Of a stretch of 64,000 bases of DNA, positions 19,201 through 26,561 are shown piece by piece. Location: contig NZ_HE978585.1 in NCBI RefSeq assembly GCF_000311985.1, positions 466,346 through 530,345 of the forward strand. The letters are read 5' to 3'. A program made the translations under genes and the position numbers. The notes under the pieces were generated by a model, which saw nothing but the letters and a program-made list of their open reading frames with translations, was not told the DNA's origin and did not search any database. This stretch comes from Kallipyga massiliensis ph2. GTDB taxonomy: Bacteria; Bacillota; Clostridia; Tissierellales; Peptoniphilaceae. Numbering within the stretch: position 1 is the stretch's first letter; each line of letters begins with the position of its first letter.

Positions 19201-20357
19201 GCCTCATCTTTGATGCGACGGAAGATGGTACAGTGGAAGGTCATCGGAAGAAAGTGATTGATGTTCGGGAGGATGTTTCCTATAAAGACGCTGATTTGAG
19301 GAAGGAATTCCCGCAAACGGCGACGTATGAAGATGGCACGATGAAGTTTGATCGTTGGAATCCGCTTATCCCTGAGACAGGTATGGTGGAGCCGGAGATA
19401 TTCATTGCTCAATATACGGAAAATCCGAAGGTGATCACACAAGATCCTAAGAATCCGGACCCTGTTCCGGAGGGTTATGTTCGTCTTATCTTTGACGCAA
19501 CCATTGACGGCACAGTGGATGGTTATACCAAGAAGATTTTGGATGTGAGACAGGATGTCACCTATGCGGATCCGGATTTCCAGGAACTCCTGCCGACGAT
19601 GGCGGTATATAAAGATGCGACAAAACGCTTTGATGCCTGGGATTCCCCTGTACCGACGGAAGGACCGGTAACGGAGAAAACTTACACGGCCCTCTATGTG
19701 GATAATCCTAAAGTGATTGTTTCAGAGGATCCGGACCATCCGGGTGAAGTGCCGGAAGGCTATGTCCGCCTCATCTTTGATGCGACGGAAGACGGTACAG
19801 TGGAAGGTCATCGGAAGAAGATCATTGATGTTCGTAATGATGTCACCTATGAGGATCCGGATTTACGGGCAGTATTGCCGGAGACGGCAAGGTATAAAGA
19901 TGGCACCAAGCTCTTTGATAAATGGTCGCCGAATGTGCCGAAAACCGGTCTTGTGAAGGATCAAACGTTCGAAGCACAATATAAAGGAAAGCCGGTGGTT
20001 CCGAAACCGGATCCTGAACCGGGGACTGATCCGGACAAGCCAAATCCGGATAAACCAAACCCGGGAACCAATCCGGAGAAACCGAACCCGGATCCAAAAC
20101 CGGGGACGGACACAAAGCCGGGTACGGACCCCGGAAATAAGCCCGGAAGCAAACCCGGAAGCAAACCTGAGCAAGGAAAGAAAGATCCTGCGACTTCGAA
20201 TTCCCCTGCTAACAAAGGCGGAAAAACGAACCAAAGCAAGGCACCACATACCGGTGATCTTTTCATCCTACCCTATGCGCTAGTGGGACTTGCTTCATTC
20301 GCTCTCTTTGGAACCCTCTTCATTAAGGGCAAGAAAAAGAGACCACAGGAGAAGTGA
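13263..20357 (+). CDS. Giant repeat-rich cell-wall surface protein (2364 aa) with sortase-type C-terminus
   Basis: A secreted, probably wall-anchored adhesin-like protein. It has a signal peptide (basic start, hydrophobic residues 8-22, cleavage likely after SSASPA). InlB-type beta-grasp segments follow, for example around residue 281 (DMDGGSAIP, FDGWK) and again near 900. Degenerate domains ending in YVNP or YWVNP appear near residues 1590 and 1790, and a bacterial-Ig-like domain near 1880. Then come three tandem modules of about 94 residues, a proline/lysine/glycine-rich wall-spanning tail, and a C-terminus with a hydrophobic stretch and KGKKKRPQEK. The sorting motif reads APHTG instead of LPXTG. 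The ribosome site GAGGAGGAAGAG precedes the ATG. AT-richer than neighbours; function inferred only from architecture. Confidence 0.9.
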   Translation: MKRFLMRSLSFLLGIAMLLTAMPTRSSASPAYIEEMQNSLLRQGNGSGFNYDAIPEEKTKFINQKPISDPADLGDDPATKEEANEQIKNARMPNTYHIKVQYMAVKDGEEVPIFQPYEATVGDKEYRYTDNRGIEQPVMSEAEKSKIDKTVKLPDIDGYTRPTPEVQLNYDYIKQKAIEGTKSGTEYMALHPYRYQAKEGKMRVKHIFQGLYDKNQYGPKDGEDQLIYTTVSGIVGSDVIVQPLREEERIGYTQEKTVIHTRIPENKEDAVIEYRYNRDAFNIRFDMDGGSAIPSLRLYYGQTIPNLDVEPSKTGAIFDGWKANVDLRYKTDDGVKTLAKGTTFHMDQFPDGIKEAMPAQNITFTALWKEKPKADYTIQFWTQRAESDTYDFIAAKVVTDAKTGSRPDLSTMMPDGIKFPEIEKSLTDQGKEKELNKYYVRNTEKILEANSEKVENEDGTSADLVKKVQPDGRTVYNIYYDRQVYHLLFEKYAINDKLEAKMTLPDGTHYDSTKAVNKPYHFDAKFGQRLKQWPNDFWLIEEDGVDFPPQTSFLGWGFNYIPGYAGDFNEDYFLDTPPYWLTSKDFIDRELDELGEGNKPLTHSVSTGKPLPERTISLGPTISAENQFAIYYIDYAFEGFDGKMHFNPDMAYTKIDTDVEYFYPAPGIIGFTSTDETKEVNPVEEADRGEGKYAVNLSEKKADDLQKTLDEIDAERENNERSYFQALKREEINGVKTDEIPKYRFRFEYQREKYKLFLDTDPSTINQYSDFKGKTLSNGKSATITDIYYDLPLRQLNLDKEYLLTEADRPANLPERYVFKGWAIDPEGSQLIKDSATEAEALEKQIAEKYSELADHAKDDAKRESIQKELDALKVQLDQVDNTMPNYDIVLYAKWGEPDVDWKLTFDANGGSFSDLLPQDIATHKEGEKIQTSIGTVPYVLPVKESGDEKEQKFHVRNGMTVQAPAPPIRKGYDFLGWEIVRFKADGSIDASYKNKYGVEELYAFGNSVLSDVYLKAIWVKNDMVDILAEHYFLDEDFHPIKEPTKVTIPNNRVGEYATTTGKYQGNEYLLIPRSEWDKLEQNSGEYKQYVEETERKNTYFQSLRVAPDKIDDHGELKDNPEAKKNYFRFFYREFTKRHYTVNYLSTKNTAVESLPAIGEKPDGSYTIIPSEELTKGNNDYDAVNFREIPGWKLISTPQRQLFFDVDSEGKMTGINGVASGEVNFYYQDVRVIKRKTPDSAVPDGYHRVIFKAGRDGSFGKDAGGKPIKEVFYDVIDGLEFRNIPVPQEQDAQGSLLPPVITPDPNCEFVGWQDSPLIDGNTVIRKDYTFTAKFRPLKDVIEITTGDEDLPDYFVDVYLDTTDKADASITDNQFTGESKKHFKVNPEKIVEIPAADPQGGGVKDKDGNPLKDAKGKEAKWQFKSWQVKDDATKVWNKGETIKDQFTEKVTTIVAQYNLKWSDLENVPETEIGGMWVFESLKKDDGTWVNNFMPKKDQFDQALEKVTGLPEYQSYRIITSEEDIYDLVKEEDGPVGDSKPRTVEIQAEVTFKNGTKKVVNIPVKVFKNIYRALNDEDKPNVVKNNPELSDYVKVTVNPTDKAVDKQRKVYYVNPLAQVLIPEKDPKPNGNLTFEGWYYKDPAQVSEQNPQGRVEVDLAKRMEISQEREIIAAYSTPTQPILPLEPTARKIIKNIGDSLTVDDYEAVITPPKDENGKDLRKILTIKLVKPKAERVTTEKEGDFKEAIEVFYEDGSSTIIDVDVKVVPDFVPQIGDDKPEVPENFVKVTCDPTEKAVDSTPHIYWVNPEKKVTLPEGDPVGKEVRKADGTKDFTWLFTKWDKALTGIFEEDTTITAEYQKDYGGLTPIVPISDPPVVDLVPYGEDKITGNGIPGSKITVTDEDGNPLKGNDGNPIEVSVDETGKFTIPTNRLPEGKKPKDIYLTQTEKEKMPSEPVPVVEQGPKYIVAEDPDHPGEVPEGYVRLIFDATEDGTVEGHRKKVIDVREDVSYKDADLRKEFPQTATYEDGTMKFDRWNPLIPETGMVEPEIFIAQYTENPKVITQDPKNPDPVPEGYVRLIFDATIDGTVDGYTKKILDVRQDVTYADPDFQELLPTMAVYKDATKRFDAWDSPVPTEGPVTEKTYTALYVDNPKVIVSEDPDHPGEVPEGYVRLIFDATEDGTVEGHRKKIIDVRNDVTYEDPDLRAVLPETARYKDGTKLFDKWSPNVPKTGLVKDQTFEAQYKGKPVVPKPDPEPGTDPDKPNPDKPNPGTNPEKPNPDPKPGTDTKPGTDPGNKPGSKPGSKPEQGKKDPATSNSPANKGGKTNQSKAPHTGDLFILPYALVGLASFALFGTLFIKGKKKRPQEK
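19144..19990 (+). repeat. Three tandem coding repeats of about 282 bp in the surface protein
   Basis: Three modules begin with a DP-HP/NP-VPEGYVRLIFDAT motif. The first and third are almost identical in DNA over about 115 bp (offset 567 bp, starting at 19156 and 19723), while the middle one has diverged. This pattern fits gene conversion or unequal crossing-over, and module number may vary between strains. Confidence 0.88.
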
Positions 20358-20410
20358 TGAACGTAGTGGGAAAAAGTGAGCCTCGCCTGGTGAGGTAAGT
20401 AGACAAAAGA

Positions 20411-20453
20411 AAAAGGACGGAGGATCGATGGTGTCGGTCTTCCGTCTTTTTTT
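20411..20453. terminator. Bidirectional terminator between the surface protein gene and bioY
   Basis: GACGGAGGATCGA and TCGGTCTTCCGTC pair with two mismatches around a 5-nt loop. A-rich and T-rich flanks on the two sides let it serve both converging genes. Confidence 0.8.
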
Positions 20454-20493
20454 GATGGATAGATTAGGGAAGGGAAAATAGAACTAGCCTTCT

Positions 20494-21042
20494 TTACCGG
20501 CCAGACTTCTGGACGGCCGGGAGGAGGACCAGGGAGAGGAAGTAGGCCAGGATGACCTTGGCGATATCTCCCGGGATGAAGAGGAGGAAGCCTGCTTTCA
20601 TCAGGTCCATAAAGGACTTGCCCAGGCCATTAACCCCGTTCAGGATATAGGCCATGTAGGGGAGGCCGACCAGGTAGGGGAGGAGGGCAGCGATAATGAT
20701 GGCGGTGAGGAGGGACTTTTTATCCGAGAGGCGGCCGCCTTTTCGGGTGTTGAAGTAGTAGGAGCCGGCAAAAGCGGCGAAGATAAATCCGATGACGAAG
20801 CCGAAGGAGGGGCTGACAAAGAGGGAACCACCCTGGGTGATGAGCTTGAGGAGGAGGTGGACGACCATGGCCAGGCCGGCGGTTTTCGGCAGGAGGAGGA
20901 TAGCGGCGACCTCCACAAAGAGGGTCTGGAGGGTGATGGGGACGGGCCCGATCGGAATGACCAGGAGGGAGCCCAGGTAGGTCAGGGCACCGAACATGGC
21001 CGCCAGGGCGATCTCCCGGGCTCCCAAAGATGATTGTTTCAT
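20494..21042 (-). CDS. bioY: Biotin transporter substrate-binding membrane protein BioY
   Basis: Biotin-binding S component of an energy-coupling-factor transporter. The 182-residue protein has about six membrane helices and the family stretch GPVPITLQTLFV. The ATG ending at 21042 (MKQSSLGAREIALAAMFG) is chosen because AAGGAGCTTTTC precedes it; the longer open frame would run back into birA. It lies 31 bp downstream of birA on the same strand and shares its BirA-controlled promoter. The ECF energising subunits are not in this window. Biotin supply fits the biotin-dependent carboxyltransferase at 11587. Confidence 0.93.
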   Translation of the reverse strand: MKQSSLGAREIALAAMFGALTYLGSLLVIPIGPVPITLQTLFVEVAAILLLPKTAGLAMVVHLLLKLITQGGSLFVSPSFGFVIGFIFAAFAGSYYFNTRKGGRLSDKKSLLTAIIIAALLPYLVGLPYMAYILNGVNGLGKSFMDLMKAGFLLFIPGDIAKVILAYFLSLVLLPAVQKSGR

Positions 21043-21073
21043 GAAAAGCTCCTTTCTTGAGTGAATGAAAAAA

Positions 21074-22063
21074 TTATTTGAGGATTTGGACTTCTCCAAA
21101 GCGGAGGGTCTTTTCTTGCCCATGGGAAGTGGTCACCACCAGGCCGCCCAGGTCATCGATGGCCAGGGCCTTTCCCTTCATGGTGGTGGGGTTGGCCCTT
21201 CCCATCTCTTCAAAGGCGATGGTTTTGCCCAGGGTCGAGCAGGCCTTCCGGTAGAGGTCCAGCCCCCGGTCGGGATGGGCCTGGAAGTCCAGGTAGTTTT
21301 GAATAATCCGGGCCAGGAGGAGGTTGTAGTCCAGGTCCTCATGAGGGCCGGGGAAAAGGGCTCCGGCCCGGGCCCGGATGTCCTCGGGGAATCCCCCTTC
21401 CGGGGTCATGAGGTTGGTTCCGATCCCACAGACGATGGTGTCGATCCGGCCGCTTTCCAGGCCCGCCCGGCCCTCGGTCAGGATACCGGAGATTTTCTTT
21501 CCTTCTTTCTCCAGGTCGTTGACCCATTTGATGGTGGTGGGGATTCCGTAGAGGTCCAGGATAGCCCGGTGGAGGGCCACAGCGGCGAAGATGGTGATGA
21601 GGCCGAAATTCTTTTGGTCCTCATGGTTCCGCCAGGCGAAGGAAAAGTAGAGGCCGCCGGGCGGGGAGAAGAAGGATCGGCCCAACCGGCCCCGGCCCTT
21701 GGACTGGGCCCGGGAGGCGACGACCACGCACTCGGCCCGGGTCTCATCCAGGAGGTTCTTGGCATCCAGGTTGGTGGAGGCGGTGTCCTCCAGGATCCGG
21801 ATTCCCCCTTCGTCATAGGGCGGGGGGAGGAGGAGGCGGAGGGCCTCCGGGTGGAGGGCCTTGGGCAGGGCCTCCAGGGAATAGCCGGTGGGGGAGGAGG
21901 GGATAACAAAGCCCTCATCCTCCAGGCCCTTGACCATCTTCCAGACTGCCTGACGGGAGATGTCCATGGCCCGGCCCAGGTCGGATCCGGAAATGGCCCG
22001 CCCCTCATCTTTTGCTTCCTGCAAGAGGGTCAGGACTTGGAATTTTTTGCTGGGTTCAAACAT
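21074..22063 (-). CDS. birA: Bifunctional biotin ligase / biotin operon repressor
   Basis: Attaches biotin to carrier proteins and, when loaded with biotinyl-AMP, represses its operon. The 329-residue protein has an N-terminal winged helix (residues 1-65, with GRAMDISRQAVWKMVKGL as the likely recognition region). The ligase domain follows, with STNLDAKN, the adenylate-binding SKGRGRLGRSF motif and KWVNDL. I start at the ATG ending at 22063 because AAAGGAGGACCT lies directly upstream. First gene of a birA-bioY operon with a good BirA box in its promoter, so autoregulation is expected. Confidence 0.95.
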   Translation of the reverse strand: MFEPSKKFQVLTLLQEAKDEGRAISGSDLGRAMDISRQAVWKMVKGLEDEGFVIPSSPTGYSLEALPKALHPEALRLLLPPPYDEGGIRILEDTASTNLDAKNLLDETRAECVVVASRAQSKGRGRLGRSFFSPPGGLYFSFAWRNHEDQKNFGLITIFAAVALHRAILDLYGIPTTIKWVNDLEKEGKKISGILTEGRAGLESGRIDTIVCGIGTNLMTPEGGFPEDIRARAGALFPGPHEDLDYNLLLARIIQNYLDFQAHPDRGLDLYRKACSTLGKTIAFEEMGRANPTTMKGKALAIDDLGGLVVTTSHGQEKTLRFGEVQILK

Positions 22064-22090
22064 AGGTCCTCCTTTGAAGAAACTAGAACT

Positions 22091-22143
22091 ATTGTACGAG
22101 AGAGGAGGGGGAGTGTCAACTCGAAAATAAAAGAGGTTGACAA
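22091..22143 (-). promoter_or_regulatory. birA-bioY promoter with BirA operator
   Basis: On the minus strand, TTGACA (complement of 22114-22119), a 17-bp spacer and TACAAT (complement of 22091-22096) make a near-consensus promoter. The dyad TTGTCAAC-N15-GTTGACA (22114-22143) matches the known Firmicute BirA box form, TGTNAAC with a 14-15 bp gap. It overlaps the -35, so BirA binding would block transcription. Confidence 0.85.
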
Positions 22144-22173
22144 GAGAAATGCTCATTTTATCTGATGGAAAAA

Positions 22174-22202
22174 TTGAAAAATTATAAGCTTTCTAGTATA
22201 AA
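22174..22202 (+). promoter_or_regulatory. Promoter of the beta-helix CWB2 protein gene
   Basis: TTGAAA at 22174-22179 and TATAAA at 22197-22202 with a 17-bp spacer, about 70 bp before the start codon. It lies back to back with the BirA-controlled promoter. Confidence 0.7.
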
Positions 22203-22270
22203 GAACTGGTAAAATGAAAACAGATAAATATTTTTTTCATTGAATTGTATATTAAGAAAGGAGTCTTTGC

Positions 22271-24700
22271 ATGAAGAATCGAAGAATAGGCGGATTTTTA
22301 ACCCTGGTCTTTGCCTTTTTCTTGGCCTTGGTCATTCCCGTCCTTTCACCTGTTCCTGTGAAAGCGCAAGAGCCGGAGGGTAAGCCCTTTACGGTGACGG
22401 TCCAGTTAGAGGATGGAACAAATTCCCAGCTTATCGGCGAATATGATACCTTTCACCAAGCCATGGGGGTATGTGGCCAGGGGGATTTAACCAAGCAATA
22501 TGTTATCACCTTAAATCGGGATTATACCATTCCCCGGGACGAGGCTTGGTGGGCAAAACAGGATTCGAATATCGTATTGAAATCAAAGGGGAATAACCAA
22601 TATACCCTGAAAAGAGAAGGAGACCGGGGATTTTTCACTATTGGCAATACGAGTAAATTACGGTTGGAAAATATTATTTTGGATGGAAATGGGGATGGAC
22701 GCTGCTGCTCGATGTTTAATACGTCCATGCTGACCTTAGGAAAAGGTGCTGTGATACAGAATTGCACCGATGGTCCTGTGGGAACGGATGGTCCTGCAAT
22801 ATTTGTAACGGGTGAGAGCCATTTATATGTGGAAGAAGGAGCTCTTGTTCAGAATAACCAATCCGCCACCCAGGGAGGAGTTATCCAAGTACGAAATGGA
22901 GCCAGCCTAACGATTAAGGGTGGGACCTTTAGAAACAATGCGACCAGCAAGTCGGATGGCGGAGCGATTGCAGCCTACGGGAACTTGGAAATCACCGGCG
23001 GTTTTTTCGAGGCCAATCAGGCGGGGAAGGTTGGCGGGGCCATTATCTATGGTGCCAATGCGAAGGGATCGATCAAAAATGCTACGTTTAAGAAGAACCA
23101 GGCGAGAACGGGCGGAGCGATCTATGGATTAGGGAAGCCCGAAATTTCCAACTGCAGCTTTGAGGAAAATGAAGCCTTATGGGGTGGAGCCCTCTTTGTT
23201 AATAAGGGAGCGAAAATAACAGACACCCGGTTTACCAATAATCTTGCCGATTATCATGGTGGAGCAATCTATACCAATCCCTATGAGTATAATTATAAAA
23301 TCACTAAGCCGGAGGCCTATCAAAGTCTGGAAACCGATGCCAAGACGCTCTTCAAGGGGAATCGGTCAGCGATGCGGCTATGTGCTCCCCCTGAAAATTA
23401 CCGAGATTTCACCAATTTGCAGTTTGATCCGGCTTCCGATGTCAAGCACGACATCCTGGAAGAAGAAAGCCTCTTGAATAACTACGACGTTAATTATATC
23501 AATCCCTATCTGATCATTCGATTTGATCCTAACGGTGGAAGCGGTGAGATGGAGAATGGATTGGTGGAATTCGATGGAAAATGGGAAACACCGCTGGACT
23601 ATAAATTACCCCAAAATGGCTTCACTCCGCCTCCAGGAAAGGAATTCCAAGCTTGGGAAATCCTTGATAAGGAATACAAGGAAGGAAGCACCTACTCCAT
23701 TAACAAGGATGCTGTTGAAGGTAAGGGTTATCTCCTGGTGAAAGCCCTTTGGAAGTCCAAACCCACCACTCCAACCACCCCCACTCCAACCACCCCCACT
23801 AATCCGACCACTCCTACTGGACCGGAGATCATCGGCGGCGAGGACCGTGTGGAAACCGGTGAGAAAGTATCTCAGAGATTCTACACCCACGCCGACAAGG
23901 TCATCGTCGTCCGCAAGGATGAATTCCCGGATGCCCTGACTGCCAGCGTTTTGGCACGGGCCCTGGATGCCCCCATTCTATTGACCACCACTGACCACCT
24001 GGATGCCAAGACGGCGGCTGAAATCCGGAGATTGGGCGCCACAAAAGCCTACATCATCGGAAAGGAAAATGCCATTGCCGAATCGACCGCCCAGGAAGTC
24101 AAGAAGATCACGGGCAAGATCGAACGGATCGGCGGAAGCGACCGCTACGAGACCTCCAGCCTGATTGCTAAAAAAGTGGTTGCCACCATTGGCAATACCA
24201 AGAAGGCCGTTATCGCAACCGGACAAGACTTTGCCGATGCCCTCTCCATCAGCCCCTATGCGGCTAAGATGGGCTATCCCGTCCTTCTGGTCAAGCAGAA
24301 TCAGCTTCCCTCGGTGATTCAGAAGACCATCAAGGACCTCTCCATCTCCGGTGTTTATGTGGCCGGCGGAGACAAGGCAGTGTCCAAGAGCCTGGATCAG
24401 GTACTGCCGAAAATCCTCGCCCGCGTTGCCGGGAAAGACCGCTATGACACATCGGCCAAGATTGCCGAAAACTTCTTCGCCCATTCCAAGACCGCCTTCC
24501 TGGCTTCCGGTCAGGTCTTTGCGGATGCTTTGGTGGTCGGTCCTGTGGCCGCCAAGGAAGATGCTCCGGTTCTCCTGACCCGGCCCTCTGTCCTTCCTGC
24601 AGAAATCAAGGCCGTCATTGAAAAGGCCAACTACGATAAGATCTTTGTGGTCGGTCTTGAAAAGGCCGTCAACAAAAAGGTCTGGGAGAATCTTCGCTAG
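22271..24700 (+). CDS. Surface protein: beta-helix domain, InlB-like repeat and three CWB2 wall-binding repeats (809 aa)
   Basis: Secreted protein held non-covalently on the wall. A signal peptide (residues 1-33, ending VKA) is followed by a parallel beta-helix region (about 95-370) with recurring GGAI and F-N-A-GGA rungs, then an InlB-like segment near 415-490. A Thr/Pro linker (about 497-517) is encoded by simple-sequence DNA around 23761-23820. Three CWB2 domains start near residues 518, 617 and 716, each with the RxxGxxRYxTS-like signature and FADAL. CWB2 triplets are known to bind secondary wall polymers in clostridial Cwp proteins. The start at 22271 has AAAGGAGTC upstream. The beta-helix may bind or cleave glycans; no catalytic residues are recognisable. 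Confidence 0.9.
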   Translation: MKNRRIGGFLTLVFAFFLALVIPVLSPVPVKAQEPEGKPFTVTVQLEDGTNSQLIGEYDTFHQAMGVCGQGDLTKQYVITLNRDYTIPRDEAWWAKQDSNIVLKSKGNNQYTLKREGDRGFFTIGNTSKLRLENIILDGNGDGRCCSMFNTSMLTLGKGAVIQNCTDGPVGTDGPAIFVTGESHLYVEEGALVQNNQSATQGGVIQVRNGASLTIKGGTFRNNATSKSDGGAIAAYGNLEITGGFFEANQAGKVGGAIIYGANAKGSIKNATFKKNQARTGGAIYGLGKPEISNCSFEENEALWGGALFVNKGAKITDTRFTNNLADYHGGAIYTNPYEYNYKITKPEAYQSLETDAKTLFKGNRSAMRLCAPPENYRDFTNLQFDPASDVKHDILEEESLLNNYDVNYINPYLIIRFDPNGGSGEMENGLVEFDGKWETPLDYKLPQNGFTPPPGKEFQAWEILDKEYKEGSTYSINKDAVEGKGYLLVKALWKSKPTTPTTPTPTTPTNPTTPTGPEIIGGEDRVETGEKVSQRFYTHADKVIVVRKDEFPDALTASVLARALDAPILLTTTDHLDAKTAAEIRRLGATKAYIIGKENAIAESTAQEVKKITGKIERIGGSDRYETSSLIAKKVVATIGNTKKAVIATGQDFADALSISPYAAKMGYPVLLVKQNQLPSVIQKTIKDLSISGVYVAGGDKAVSKSLDQVLPKILARVAGKDRYDTSAKIAENFFAHSKTAFLASGQVFADALVVGPVAAKEDAPVLLTRPSVLPAEIKAVIEKANYDKIFVVGLEKAVNKKVWENLR

Positions 24701-24731
24701 TCAAGACAACGGCGAAGGAATAGCCCACTAG

Positions 24732-24774
24732 AAGATAAAAAAAGCCCCCAAACTTGGGGGGCTTTTTTTATCTT
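24732..24774. terminator. Bidirectional terminator between the CWB2 protein gene and sdaAA
   Basis: An almost perfect dyad, AAGATAAAAAAAGCCCCC paired with GGGGGCTTTTTTTATCTT, has A and T tracts on opposite sides and so terminates both converging units. Confidence 0.93.
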
Positions 24775-24793
24775 CTCTTGACTACCGGTCCAG

Positions 24794-25711
24794 TTAGTCG
24801 ACCATCTCCTCGGCTTCCTCCTGCTTGATCTTGCCGAAGACCTTGTCCCGGAGGGCCCGGCCGGTCGCGGTTTGGGCCAGTCCGCCTCCGGCGGTTTCCT
24901 TGAGGGAGGCCGGAAGGGTGTCGCCGATCTTCTTCATGGCGGCGATAACCTCATCGACAGGGATGTAGAGGTCGACACCGGCCATGGCCATGGTGGTGGC
25001 GGAGAGGGCGATGGCGATGGAGCCGGCATTCCGCTTGACGCAGGGGATTTCGACCAGGCCGGCCACGGGGTCACAGACCAGACCCAGCTGGTTGATCAGG
25101 GCCATCCCGCAGGCGTCGGCCGATTGGGCAGGGGTTCCGCCCAGGACTTCCACCATAGCCGCGGCAGCCATGCCGGCGGCTGACCCGCACTCGGCCTGGC
25201 AGCCTCCCTCGGCTCCGGCAATGGAGGCGGTCCGGGCGATGACCATGCCGAAGCCTGCTGCGACGAAGAGGGCCCGGACCAGCTTGCCCCGGTCAACCCC
25301 GTCATCTTCCAGCATGGTGACCAGGCAGCCGGGGAGGATGCCGCAGGAACCGGCCGTCGGGGTGGCGACGATCTGCCCCATGGCGGCATTGCAGTTGGAG
25401 ACGGAGACCCCTCTGGCCAGGGCCTTGGTGAAGAAGGAGCCGGCGAAGCCGCCATCGTGCTCGCGGGCATAGGTCATGATTTTCTCCGACTCGCCCCCGG
25501 TCAGGCCGGAGGTGGAGGGGAGGTTGTCCTCCTCATGGAAGTGGGTCCCGTCAATCATGACCTGGAAGTAGTCATCCATGATTTCCAGGAGCTCCTCCTG
25601 GCTCTTGCCCAACTCCTGGGCCTGGTATTCGAGGATGAGGTCGGAGAGCTTGATTTGTCTTTCCTGGGCCTCACCCACCATCTCTTTGATGGAATAAAAT
25701 TCTTTTGCCAT
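24794..25711 (-). CDS. sdaAA: L-serine dehydratase, iron-sulfur-dependent, alpha subunit
   Basis: Catalytic subunit of the [4Fe-4S] enzyme that deaminates L-serine to pyruvate and ammonia in anaerobes. The 305-residue protein has the family's serine/glycine-rich substrate loop TPTAGSCGILPGC. Conserved cysteines available as cluster ligands occur in GSCGILPGC, CQAECGSAAG and LVCDPVAG. The start at 25711 follows an AGGAGGTAATC site. It lies 9 bp downstream of the beta-subunit gene on the same strand, so the pair is one operon. Serine fermentation fits the amino-acid lifestyle seen in the hut/gdh region. Confidence 0.95.
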   Translation of the reverse strand: MAKEFYSIKEMVGEAQERQIKLSDLILEYQAQELGKSQEELLEIMDDYFQVMIDGTHFHEEDNLPSTSGLTGGESEKIMTYAREHDGGFAGSFFTKALARGVSVSNCNAAMGQIVATPTAGSCGILPGCLVTMLEDDGVDRGKLVRALFVAAGFGMVIARTASIAGAEGGCQAECGSAAGMAAAAMVEVLGGTPAQSADACGMALINQLGLVCDPVAGLVEIPCVKRNAGSIAIALSATTMAMAGVDLYIPVDEVIAAMKKIGDTLPASLKETAGGGLAQTATGRALRDKVFGKIKQEEAEEMVD

Positions 25712-25720
25712 GATTACCTC

Positions 25721-26389
25721 CTATATCGCCGGGAAGACAACGGTATTGACCACTTCGTCCACCTGCTCGATATCCTCTTTCAGACTGTCAGGGCAGGGGT
25801 TGTCGAATTCCATGGTCATGAGGGCCAGTCCGCCTTTTTCCTGGCGACCCAGGGTGAAGTTGCAGATGTTGAGCTGGCTGTATTTTTCCGAGATCATAGA
25901 GGTGACGTCGGCGATGACGCCGGGGACGTCGTTGTGGAGGACCATGACGGTGGTCCGCTCTCCGGTCAGGTTGACCCGCATACCGTTGACGGCCTCAACT
26001 CGGATATTGCCGCCGCCGATGGAGGCCCCCATGAGGGAGCCCTTCTCCCCGTTCTCCAGCTCATAGGTGATCCGGGCGGTGTTGGGGTGGGAGTCGGGGA
26101 TGTGGGTGGGGACGAAGGTGAAGTCGATCCCCCGGTCGCGGGCAATGTTGAGGGCATCCCGGATTTCGATGGAATCCGTTTGATAGCCCATGAGACCGGC
26201 CATGATGGCCTTGTCCGTCCCGTGGCCCTGGTAGGTGTGGGCGAAGGACCCGGACAGTTCGATGGTGACCTTTTTCAGGGGAGTGCCATGGGTCATGAGG
26301 TAGACAATCCTTCCGATCCGGCATGCGCCTGCCGTATGGGAGGAAGAGGGACCGATCATGACGGGGCCAATAATTGAAAATACGTTCAT
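25721..26389 (-). CDS. sdaAB: L-serine dehydratase, iron-sulfur-dependent, beta subunit
   Basis: Partner of the alpha subunit. The 222-residue protein opens with the family motif GPVMIGPSSSHTAGA and ends in an ACT domain (about residues 145-220), known in related enzymes to bind amino acids or mediate association. I start at MNVFSIIG (ATG ending at 26389), preceded by GAAAAGAGGTCC; the longer frame adds a basic stretch without a better site. First gene of the operon, facing a LysR regulator across 172 bp. Confidence 0.93.
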   Translation of the reverse strand: MNVFSIIGPVMIGPSSSHTAGACRIGRIVYLMTHGTPLKKVTIELSGSFAHTYQGHGTDKAIMAGLMGYQTDSIEIRDALNIARDRGIDFTFVPTHIPDSHPNTARITYELENGEKGSLMGASIGGGNIRVEAVNGMRVNLTGERTTVMVLHNDVPGVIADVTSMISEKYSQLNICNFTLGRQEKGGLALMTMEFDNPCPDSLKEDIEQVDEVVNTVVFPAI

Positions 26390-26451
26390 AGGACCTCTTT
26401 TCCTTTCTTTTTCGACGACCTTCCTTGTCAAAAAAACCTCTCTTTTCTATA

Positions 26452-26480
26452 AGTATAGGAAAACGTAACCCATTTGTAAA
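26452..26480 (-). promoter_or_regulatory. sdaAB-sdaAA promoter
   Basis: On the minus strand, TTTACA (complement of 26475-26480), a 17-bp spacer and TATACT (complement of 26452-26457). The divergent LysR-type gene begins about 80 bp away. An AT-rich dyad (ATAAAATATTTTTAT, near 26505-26520) between them is a candidate LysR site. Confidence 0.65.
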
Positions 26481-26561
26481 TTGCAAGCTTTTTATGGAAC
26501 TGATAAAATATTTTTATAATACTGACCTGGCCGGCTAGGGCAGGAGATAAAGGGGGATTTC

